This document shows positions 56,640-64,000 of a stretch of DNA of 64,000 nucleotides, piece by piece; position 1 is the stretch's first letter; each line of letters opens with the position of its first letter. Source of the stretch: JABFWF01 sp035539135 (GTDB lineage: Bacteria; Pseudomonadota; Gammaproteobacteria; Xanthomonadales; Xanthomonadaceae). Below the pieces are notes generated by a model. The model was not told where the DNA came from and ran no database searches. It was given only the letters and a program-made list of their open reading frames with translations. The position numbers and the translations under genes were made by a program. The stretch covers positions 76,568 to 140,567 of the forward strand of contig DATLJD010000002.1 of assembly GCA_035539135.1 (NCBI GenBank), in the 5' to 3' direction.

Positions 56640-57107
56640 ATGAGCGAGACCAACCAGGACATCCGCGGCGTGCTGATCCAGGTGGCCGGCACCCGCCTGC
56701 TGCTGCCCAACGCGACGATTGCCGAGGTGCTCTCCTATGCCGAGCCGGACGCGATCGGCAACGCCCCCGACTGGCTGCTCGGCCGGATCCGGTGGCGCGG
56801 CTGGCAGCTGCCGCTGGTGTCCTTCGCCCGCCTGTCCGGGATCGCCGACGAGCAGGGCGGCCTGGGCAGCAAGGTCGTCGTGCTCAAGGCGCTGGGTGGC
56901 GACGCCCGCCATCCCTACTTCGCGCTGCTGACCCAGGGCTTCCCGCGCCTGGTCACCGTTTCGCGCGAAGCGCTGCGCGCCGAGGACACCGACGCCACCC
57001 AGCTGCCGCCGGGCGTGCAGGCGAAGGTCGTGCTGCGCGACGATGCGGCGGTACTGCCCGACCTGGCCCAGATCGAACAGCTGATCGGCACCGCGCTGGC
57101 GGCCTGA
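56640..57107 (+). CDS. chpC: CheW-like coupling protein ChpC
   Basis: 155 aa CheW-domain protein. IRGVLIQVAGTRLLLPNATI, APDWLLGRIRWRGWQLPLVSF and LTQGFPRLVTVSR match ChpC of the Pseudomonas Chp system, which couples additional receptors to ChpA. It lies 17 bp after chpB and is the last gene of the cluster. A GC hairpin with a short T tract follows at 57279. Confidence 0.93.
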   Translation: MSETNQDIRGVLIQVAGTRLLLPNATIAEVLSYAEPDAIGNAPDWLLGRIRWRGWQLPLVSFARLSGIADEQGGLGSKVVVLKALGGDARHPYFALLTQGFPRLVTVSREALRAEDTDATQLPPGVQAKVVLRDDAAVLPDLAQIEQLIGTALAA

Positions 57108-57240
57108 GCCCGCCCGGTCGGCGCCCGCGTTCGCCGGACCCCGGTTCCCGCTCCCACTCTCCTGCCTCGTTCCCAGCCCGGGTACCCGTCCGGGCGTCCC
57201 GCGTGCCCGGCCTCCGGTGAGGGACGCGCGGGCGGCGCCC

Positions 57241-57268
57241 CTTGAAACGGGTTCAGCCAGCCCCATCT
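57241..57268 (+). promoter_or_regulatory. sigma-32 heat-shock promoter of groESL
   Basis: CTTGAAA (57241-57247), a 13-bp spacer and CCCCATCT (57261-57268) match the RpoH consensus CTTGAAA-N11-16-CCCCATNT fully. Start near 57274. Confidence 0.85.
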
Positions 57269-57278
57269 CCTCGCGCAT

Positions 57279-57298
57279 CCCGGCCTCGCCGGGGTTTT
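57279..57298 (+). terminator. hairpin with short T tract between sigma-32 start and CIRCE
   Basis: CCCGGC-CTC-GCCGGG followed by GTTTT. It could end the chpC transcript, but it also lies inside the leader of the sigma-32 groESL transcript, about 5 nt from its 5' end. Confidence 0.5.
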
Positions 57299-57310
57299 CC
57301 GTCCGCGGCC

Positions 57311-57337
57311 TTAGCACTCTCCACCCGCGAGTGCTAA
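57311..57337. promoter_or_regulatory. CIRCE operator (HrcA site) of groESL
   Basis: Perfect TTAGCACTC-N9-GAGTGCTAA. A TAAGAT -10 box (57335-57340) overlaps its right arm, so HrcA binding would block a second, housekeeping promoter. Confidence 0.95.
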
Positions 57338-57385
57338 GATCGCCGCCCCTTTCCATGACCAATCAACCACTTGCGAGGGTTGCGA

Positions 57386-57673
57386 ATGAACATCAAGCCG
57401 CTTTACGACCGCGTCGTCATCAAGCGCATGGAAGAAGAAAAGATGTCGGCCGGCGGCATCGTCATCCCCGACACCGCGACCGAGAAGCCGATCAAGGGCG
57501 AAGTCGTCGCCGTGGGCGAGGGCAAGGCGCTCGACAACGGCCAGCTGCGCGCGCCGAAGGTCAAGGTCGGCGACAAGGTGCTGTTCGGCAAGTACTCCGG
57601 CACCGAGGTCAAGCTCGACGGCACCGAGTACCTGGTGGTCAAGGAAGACGACATCTTCGCGACCCTGGGCTGA
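57386..57673 (+). CDS. groES: co-chaperonin GroES
   Basis: 95 aa, the usual size. It forms the heptameric lid of the GroEL folding chamber. MNIKPLYDRVVIKRMEEE, the mobile loop KMSAGGIVIPDTATEKP and the C-terminal YLVVKEDDIFATLG are all present. GAGGGT precedes ATG 57386. It is transcribed with groEL from heat-shock and CIRCE-controlled promoters. Confidence 0.98.
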   Translation: MNIKPLYDRVVIKRMEEEKMSAGGIVIPDTATEKPIKGEVVAVGEGKALDNGQLRAPKVKVGDKVLFGKYSGTEVKLDGTEYLVVKEDDIFATLG

Positions 57674-57809
57674 TCGCAACCGCCTGCTGTCGTTTCCGGC
57701 GGGGCCGGCATCCGTCTTCCGGCCACGGGCCGAAGCAGGCGGATCCCGCCGCCGGCCGCAACGACGAACCGATTTTTTTCCACCGACTTTTTCTTCGAGG
57801 TAATCCGCA

Positions 57810-59447
<1,638 letters not shown>

Positions 59448-59474
59448 GGCCGTCTCCGCAACACCGCGACACGG

Positions 59475-59506
59475 AAGGCCCCGCAGCGATGCGGGGCCTT
59501 TTTTTT
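59475..59506 (+). terminator. intrinsic terminator after groEL
   Basis: A 10-bp stem (AAGGCCCCGC / GCGGGGCCTT) with loop AGCGAT, followed by a T tract of eight. Confidence 0.92.
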
Positions 59507-59674
59507 GGCGAGGCGCCCGTCGCGGAAGTGCAGGACTTGTCCGGGTTTGGCGGCTCGCCCCGCGTTCCGCGCTTGAATGCGGCGGCAGTGACTTTGCGCA
59601 CGGGCGCCCCATGCGCCGCGGGAGGACGGTGGCGGCGCCGGTGCTTCCCGGCATGCCGCAAGCGAGGAACCCCC

Positions 59675-59965
59675 ATGAAGACCCGACTCGCGCTCTGCAC
59701 GCTGGCGCTGCTGCCAGGCCTCGCCTGGGCAGGCCACAACCCCGACGTCGACCGCCTCGCGCGCGAGACCGGGCTCACCTGCGCGGAGGTGCAGATGGTG
59801 CTCGGCGCGCGCACCGTCTGGCCCGAGTACATGACCTCTTATGCCCGCGCGGAGCGGCGCATGGAAACGGTGCTGGGCGCCGAGCGCCTGCGCAACCTGA
59901 TGGCCGGCCGCCCGATCAGGCTGGACGACGGCACCCGCATCGCGCTCGCGGTCGCGGTGCGCTAG
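59675..59965 (+). CDS. small secreted protein of unknown function
   Basis: 96 aa. A signal peptide (MKTRLALCTLALLPGLAWA) is cleaved before GHNPDVD. The mature part, about 77 residues, is helical and charged, with one Cys (ETGLTCAEVQMVLG) and MTSYARAERRMETVLG. GAGGA precedes the ATG. Mature proteins this small with one Cys can dimerise by disulfide, but nothing indicates function. It is convergent with the hemerythrin gene. Confidence 0.8.
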   Translation: MKTRLALCTLALLPGLAWAGHNPDVDRLARETGLTCAEVQMVLGARTVWPEYMTSYARAERRMETVLGAERLRNLMAGRPIRLDDGTRIALAVAVR

Positions 59966-60018
59966 GCGGCGGGCCGGCGACGCCGCGCGCGTCGCCGGCC
60001 GCGGGCGTCGCGCCGGCC

Positions 60019-60543
60019 TTACAGCGGATTGTCGTGGACGCGGAACGCGCCCTGCACCGCGGTCTTGGTCTTCGCGTAGGCGGTCATCACCTCGGCGAAC
60101 GAGGATTCCTTCCACTGCGCGTACTGCGCGTCGAGGTCGGCCAGTTCCTGCGCGTCGTACAGTTCGCGCATCGCCGCGAAGATCTTGTTCTCCTCCTCGG
60201 TCGCGTGGTGGTCGATCAGCTCGCCGAACACCTGCGCCGAGCCCGCGAACTGGCGCGAGCCGGCGTCCGCGCCCTTGACGTCCGGCAGCACCGTCATCTC
60301 CACCGCGCGGTGTTCCTCGATCGCGGCCGCGTGGGTCTTGAGCTGGGCGTGGTCGGCGCGCTCGGCGAAGGCCGGGTAGAACACGGTCTCCTCCCATTTC
60401 GCGTGCGGGATCAGCAGCTGCTCGATCTGCTCCATCAGCTGCAGGCGCTCCTGCTCCTGCGCGTCCTCGGTCGCGTTCATGCGCTCGAACAGCGCGCGCA
60501 GCTGATCGTGTTCGTGCTGGAGCGTGGTCAGGATGTCGGGCAT
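60019..60543 (-). CDS. hemerythrin HHE-domain protein
   Basis: 174 aa four-helix bundle predicted to hold a di-iron centre. Ligand motifs in order: LQHEHDQLRALF, PHAKWEETVFYP, AIEEHRAVE and LIDHHATEEENKIF. Such proteins bind O2 or NO or serve in iron-sulfur repair. ATG 60543 begins MPDILTTLQHEH; the frame continues 10 codons further without similarity. No regulator is adjacent, so its ligand is open. Confidence 0.92.
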   Translation of the reverse strand: MPDILTTLQHEHDQLRALFERMNATEDAQEQERLQLMEQIEQLLIPHAKWEETVFYPAFAERADHAQLKTHAAAIEEHRAVEMTVLPDVKGADAGSRQFAGSAQVFGELIDHHATEEENKIFAAMRELYDAQELADLDAQYAQWKESSFAEVMTAYAKTKTAVQGAFRVHDNPL

Positions 60544-60636
60544 GGCGGCGCTCTCGTCGGGGGGTGTCCGCATCCTGCACGCGCACGCGCCAGTCCGGCG
60601 TGAACCGGACGGCGCGGCGCGTGCGGCGTCGCCTGT

Positions 60637-61383
60637 TCAGCGCGGCGGATCGGGCACGAAGGCGTGCGGGAACGCATCCGGTTCCTGCGGGCGGGGATAC
60701 CGCCACCGGCGATACGGGCCGATGCCCATCGCCAGCAGGCGCGACGCGTCGTCGTAGCGCAGGCGCGTGACCTGTTCCGGCGTGCGGGTGGCACGCTCGA
60801 AGGCGGTGCGCGAGACCGGCGCCCACGCGCGCTCGCCGTGGCCGGTGCCGAGCTGCTGGCGCGCCTTGGCGGCGCCGGCGGCGTCGGCTTCGGCCAGCGC
60901 GCGCTGCGGCGCGGGCGCCATCGCGACGGGCTCGGGCCGCCGCTCGCGGAACACCGCGATGCCGATCACGCCGACGTTGTCGGGGCGGCCGGTGCGCGCC
61001 GCGTAGGCGTCGCCGAGGTCGGTGAACACGAAACGGGCGACATCGTCGAGCGACTTGCGCCAGCCGTCGATCTCCGCGGTTTCCCACGGGCCGAGCACGT
61101 AGCCGGCCTGGTCGAAGCCGGCGGTCTCGCCGCTGACCGCGTTGACGCCGTCCACCGACAGCACCACCAGCACGCGCTCGCCGGTGGTGTTGGCCAGGCG
61201 CACGGCGTAGCGGTGGCCGGGCGTGCCGGCGATCCAGTGGTCGCCGCGGTGCGGCCAGGCGGGCAGCGGGCGGCCGTCGTCGCGGTCGACGACCGACAGG
61301 TCGACCAGCGGGCGGGCCGCGGCGGGCGCGCAGGCGCCGGCCGACAGAAGGGCCGCGAACAGCAGGGAGCACAGGCGGATCAT
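60637..61383 (-). CDS. secreted protein of unknown function
   Basis: 248 aa. A signal peptide (MIRLCSLLFAALLSAGACAP) is cleaved probably after AAA at about residue 24; the Cys is not in a canonical lipobox. Residues 25-155 look beta-rich (VDLSVVDRDDGRPLPAW, YAVRLANTTGERVLVVLSVD, YVLGPWETAEIDGW), compatible with an immunoglobulin-like fold. The C-terminal 90 residues are charged with HGERAWAPVSRTAFERAT. No enzyme motif is seen. GGAG precedes the ATG. It is divergent from trpS. Confidence 0.82.
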   Translation of the reverse strand: MIRLCSLLFAALLSAGACAPAAARPLVDLSVVDRDDGRPLPAWPHRGDHWIAGTPGHRYAVRLANTTGERVLVVLSVDGVNAVSGETAGFDQAGYVLGPWETAEIDGWRKSLDDVARFVFTDLGDAYAARTGRPDNVGVIGIAVFRERRPEPVAMAPAPQRALAEADAAGAAKARQQLGTGHGERAWAPVSRTAFERATRTPEQVTRLRYDDASRLLAMGIGPYRRWRYPRPQEPDAFPHAFVPDPPR

Positions 61384-61447
61384 GGCGGGTCTCCGTGGGA
61401 GGGCCGTCCTGCGAACGCGCGGGCCGGGCGGACGGGGTTGCCGCGGG

Positions 61448-61453
61448 TAAACT
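61448..61453 (+). promoter_or_regulatory. -10 box of trpS (TAAACT)
   Basis: GGTAAACTG lies 28 bp before the ATG, predicting a leader near 21 nt. No trp leader peptide, T-box or attenuator fits in so short a leader. Confidence 0.5.
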
Positions 61454-61480
61454 GCGCGTTCCCCGAGCAGTTCCTTCCGC

Positions 61481-62797
61481 ATGGCCCGCACCCGCGTCCT
61501 CACCGGCATCACCACCTCCGGCACGCCGCACCTCGGCAACTACGTCGGCGCGATCCGCCCGTCGGTCGCCGCCAGCCGCCGCGCCGACGTGGAGAGCTTC
61601 TATTTCCTCGCCGACTACCACGCGCTGATCAAGGTCAGCGAGCCCGCGCGTGTGCAGCGCTCGACCCTGGAGATCGCGGCGGCGTGGCTGGCCTGCGGGC
61701 TGGATCCGGACGCGGTGTGGTTCTACCGCCAGTCCGACATCCCGGAAATCCCGGAGCTGACCTGGTTCCTGTCCTGCGTCGCCGGCAAGGGCGTGCTCAA
61801 CCGCGCGCACGCCTACAAGGCGGCGGTGGACCGCAACACGGCCGAGGCGCAGGACCCGGACGCGGGCGTGACCGCGGGCCTCTTCATGTACCCGGTGCTG
61901 ATGGCGGCGGACATCCTGCTGTTCGACGCGCAGCAGGTGCCGGTCGGCCGCGACCAGGTCCAGCACATCGAGATGGCGCGCGACTTCGGCCAGCGCTTCA
62001 ACCACCTGTACGGCGCGGGCGCGGCGCCGTTCGTGCTGCCGGAGGCGGCGATCGAGGAGCAGGTGGCGACGCTGCCCGGCCTCGACGGCCGCAAGATGAG
62101 CAAGAGCTACGACAACACGATCCCGCTGTTCGCGCCGCGCGAACAGTTGCGCAAGCTGATCTTCTCGATCGTCACCGACTCGCGCGCGCCCGGCGAGCCG
62201 AAGGACAGCCGGGGCTCGGCCCTGTTCGAGCTGTACCAGGCCTTCGCCAGCGCGGAAGAGACCGACGTAATGCGCCGCGCCTTCGCCGACGGCATCGCCT
62301 GGAGCGATGCCAAGCAGGCGCTGTTCGAACGCATCGACGCCGAGATCGCGCCGATGCGGGAGCGGTACGAGGCATTGATCGCCGACCCGGGCAAGATCGA
62401 GGCGATCCTGCGCGACGGCGCGGCGCGCCTGCGCGAGCGCTACGCGATCCCGCGCATGCGCGCGCTGCGCGCGGCGGTGGGCCTGCGCGACCTGGGCGAG
62501 GGCGGGCCCGCGGAACAGGGCGGCAGGCGCAAGCAGGCGCAGACCACGCTGCCGGTCTTCAAGCAGTATCGCGAGGCGGACGGGCGCTTCCACTTCAAGC
62601 TGGTCGATGGCGAGCGGGTGCTGCTGCAGAGCGCCGGCTTCGACTCACCGCGCGACGCCGGCGCGCGCATCGCGGCGCTCAAGCGCGAGGGCTTCGCCGG
62701 CGCCGACGCCGCACTGTCGCTGGGCGAAGGCGTGGACGCCGCCGCAGTGCGCGACGCGCTCGACGCATTGCGCGCGGCCGAGGAGGCGAAGGCGTGA
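61481..62797 (+). CDS. trpS: tryptophanyl-tRNA synthetase with C-terminal DUF1508-like domain
   Basis: 438 aa, about 100 longer than E. coli TrpS. The class I signatures are HLGN (17-20) and KMSKS (205-209), with QVPVGRDQVQHIEMARD between them. After the anticodon-binding region (ending near 355) comes an extra segment (about 362-435) with DGRFHFKLVDGERVLLQS and FDSPRDAGARIAALK, which resembles the YegP/DUF1508 fold (G-x-F-x-F-x-L ... LLxSxxF). Long TrpS forms occur in Pseudomonas and xanthomonads; the added domain's role is unknown. It overlaps the next gene by 4 bp (GTGA). Confidence 0.95.
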   Translation: MARTRVLTGITTSGTPHLGNYVGAIRPSVAASRRADVESFYFLADYHALIKVSEPARVQRSTLEIAAAWLACGLDPDAVWFYRQSDIPEIPELTWFLSCVAGKGVLNRAHAYKAAVDRNTAEAQDPDAGVTAGLFMYPVLMAADILLFDAQQVPVGRDQVQHIEMARDFGQRFNHLYGAGAAPFVLPEAAIEEQVATLPGLDGRKMSKSYDNTIPLFAPREQLRKLIFSIVTDSRAPGEPKDSRGSALFELYQAFASAEETDVMRRAFADGIAWSDAKQALFERIDAEIAPMRERYEALIADPGKIEAILRDGAARLRERYAIPRMRALRAAVGLRDLGEGGPAEQGGRRKQAQTTLPVFKQYREADGRFHFKLVDGERVLLQSAGFDSPRDAGARIAALKREGFAGADAALSLGEGVDAAAVRDALDALRAAEEAKA

Positions 62798-63117
62798 ACC
62801 TCTCCGCGCTGCCCGACCTCGCGCTGATCCTGTTCGCGCCGTGGTTCCTGATCCTGGCGGTGCTCTACTGGGTCTACCCGCGGCAACCGCGCGACGCGGC
62901 GCGGCGGCTGTTCGATGCGGTCGCGCTGGCGATCGCGCTGCTCGCCTTCCTGGGCAGCCTGCACTGGGCGCACGGCTACGCCGACCGCGCGTACGGACAG
63001 ATGTGGCCGCAGATCCTGGCCACCTCGGTCGGCTACGGGGTGTTCCTGCTGGTGCTGGTGGTGGCGGTGTTCGTGCGCCGCGCCTGGCTGCGCAGGCGGC
63101 TCTCGCGGCGGATGTGA
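62794..63117 (+). CDS. small inner-membrane protein of unknown function
   Basis: 107 aa starting with a GTG that overlaps the trpS stop (GTGA). Three membrane helices (about 8-27, 41-60, 73-95) are separated by short loops with WVYPRQPRDAARR and HWAHGYADRAYGQMW, and the C-terminus is Arg-rich. Overlap with trpS implies translational coupling. The function is not recognised. Confidence 0.75.
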   Translation: MNLSALPDLALILFAPWFLILAVLYWVYPRQPRDAARRLFDAVALAIALLAFLGSLHWAHGYADRAYGQMWPQILATSVGYGVFLLVLVVAVFVRRAWLRRRLSRRM

Positions 63118-63184
63118 CGGGGCGCTGGCGCGGCGGCGGGCGGCGCGTTTACCCTTGCGCGCTTCGTCCCGCATCCGCTCGCGC

Positions 63185-63790
63185 ATGTCCGACCCCCGTC
63201 CCGCCACCGCCCAGGGCCCGTCCCTGTCCCCGCTCGCCGCGCTGATCTTCTCCTCGCGCTGGCTGCAACTGCCGCTCTACCTCGGCCTGATCCTGGCCCA
63301 GGCGGTCTACGTGTTCCTGTTCGGCAAGGAGCTGTGGCACCTGATCCACGAAGCGGTCACGCTCAACGAGCAGGACATCATGCTGATCGTGCTGGGCCTG
63401 ATCGACGTGGTGATGATCTCCAACCTGCTGGTGATGGTGATCGTCGGCGGCTACGAGACCTTCGTCTCCCGGCTGCGGCTGGAAGGCCATCCCGACCAGC
63501 CGGAGTGGCTGAGCCACGTCAACGCGTCGGTGCTGAAGGTGAAGCTGGCGATGGCGATCATCGGGATCTCCTCGATCCACCTGCTCAAGACCTTCATCGA
63601 GGCCGGCACGCTCGGCCTGCCGGTCTGCGCCGGCGCGGCGCCCGGCATTCCCTGCACGCGCTTCACGCAGGCGGGGGTGATGTGGCAGACCATCATCCAT
63701 TGCGTCTTCATCCTGTCGGCGATGGGCATCGCCTACACCGACCGGGTGATGCACGCGACCAGCAGCCGGCGCGAGGGGCAGGCGCACTAG
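63185..63790 (+). CDS. yqhA: UPF0114 family membrane protein YqhA
   Basis: 201 aa with four membrane helices. The conserved core is present: FSSRWLQLPLYLGLI, LIDVVMISNLLVMVIVGGYE, SHVNASVLKVKLAMAIIGISSIHLL (read as SVLKVKLAMAIIGISSIHL) and a final helix near MWQTIIHCVFILSAMGIAY. The biochemical role is unknown. The gene is last before the repeat region; 67 bp separate it from the gene upstream. Confidence 0.9.
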   Translation: MSDPRPATAQGPSLSPLAALIFSSRWLQLPLYLGLILAQAVYVFLFGKELWHLIHEAVTLNEQDIMLIVLGLIDVVMISNLLVMVIVGGYETFVSRLRLEGHPDQPEWLSHVNASVLKVKLAMAIIGISSIHLLKTFIEAGTLGLPVCAGAAPGIPCTRFTQAGVMWQTIIHCVFILSAMGIAYTDRVMHATSSRREGQAH

Positions 63791-63859
63791 CGCAGCGGCG
63801 CCCTGTTCTCAGTGCGGAATTCCGCCTAGGTCTCTCGACTGGAAAAGCAGCTTCCTCGC

Positions 63860-63895
63860 GCCCGCGCCCGGGAGGGCGGGGGTATTGCTTTTCCC
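63860..63895. repeat. 36-bp repeat identical to 41937-41972
   Basis: The block containing GCGCCCGGGAGGGCGGGGGT followed by ATTGCTTTTCCC is identical at both sites. Beyond it the sequences diverge quickly, so this is one end of a dispersed repeat family. Confidence 0.85.
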
Positions 63896-63927
63896 TTAGA
63901 AGGGACGCCGCTGCGCGGCTCTCCCGG

Positions 63928-63989
63928 CCCGGCGCAGCGCGCCGGGCGTTCGCACGGGCGCGCGGCGGTGCCGCGCAAGCCGCCCGTGC
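63928..63989. repeat. pair of hairpins at the right window edge
   Basis: CCCGGCGC-AGC-GCGCCGGG (63928-63946) is followed by GCACGGGCG...CGCCCGTGC (63952-63989) with an inner GCGCGGC/GCCGCGC pairing. They appear to be the 3' part of the repeat that starts at 63860. No gene is seen between 63791 and 64000. Confidence 0.6.
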
Positions 63990-64000
63990 TCACCCTGCCC

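Noticed and set aside
60544..60636. Promoter for the hemerythrin gene
   Set aside because: No convincing -10/-35 pair or regulator site could be read here.

Overview
The window is very GC-rich, gene-dense DNA of a gammaproteobacterium in the Xanthomonadaceae (Lysobacteraceae; a Lysobacter/Luteimonas/Pseudoxanthomonas-like lineage). This rests on the GTAG-type REP palindromes, the recurring GCTAGACT-like -10 boxes with short leaders, the gshB-tonB / pilGHIJ-chpABC arrangement and the general gene set. It is inference: no rRNA is present to fix the taxon. No tRNA, rRNA, CRISPR, prophage or transposase gene was seen. Most of the window is housekeeping chromosome; the unusual material lies in control regions, repeats and a few divergent proteins.

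Layout. 1-0.9 kb: 3'-truncated membrane protein gene. 1-2.3 kb: glmU. 2.3-9.8 kb (minus): six-gene operon of a MacA-like adaptor, ABC ATPase, two MacB-type permeases, an NtrC-type regulator and an NtrY-type kinase, headed by a readable sigma-54 promoter with upstream TGTCCG/CGGACA dyads. 9.9-11.8 kb: glmS. 11.8-14.05 kb (minus): btuB with a cobalamin riboswitch. 14.2-15.8 kb: msrC-tfoX-like operon divergent from bioD. 15.8-20.2 kb: RND efflux adaptor and pump. 20.3-21.9 kb (minus): phasin, queD, dps. 22-26 kb: hrpA carrying an in-frame palindromic repeat. 26.1-30.1 kb: ybbP-ybbA divergent from tesA. 30.1-34.6 kb: secreted protein, relA, a REP, a TPR membrane protein. 34.6-36.7 kb (minus): two-domain glycosyltransferase. 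36.9-41.9 kb: mrcB, a TPR lipoprotein and yoaA, linked by stop/start overlaps. 41.9-42.45 kb: repeat-filled intergenic block. 42.4-45.6 kb: tsaB, then gshB-tonB-membrane protein (minus). 45.8-57.1 kb: Pil-Chp type IV pilus chemosensory cluster. 57.2-59.5 kb: groES-groEL with a sigma-32 promoter and CIRCE. 59.6-63.8 kb: secreted protein, hemerythrin protein, secreted protein, trpS, small membrane protein, yqhA. 63.8-64 kb: repeats.

How genes work together. GlmS and GlmU supply UDP-GlcNAc for the wall that PBP1b and its presumed lipoprotein partner build. The Pil-Chp cluster controls type IV pili; the gshB/tonB block opposite pilG matches the Pseudomonas aeruginosa arrangement, where that TonB (TonB3) is needed for twitching. 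In this cluster the CheB-like protein has lost its catalytic Ser and His and no CheR-like gene is visible, so methylation-based adaptation looks missing or relocated. The ABC/two-component operon probably senses envelope stress and autoregulates through sigma-54.
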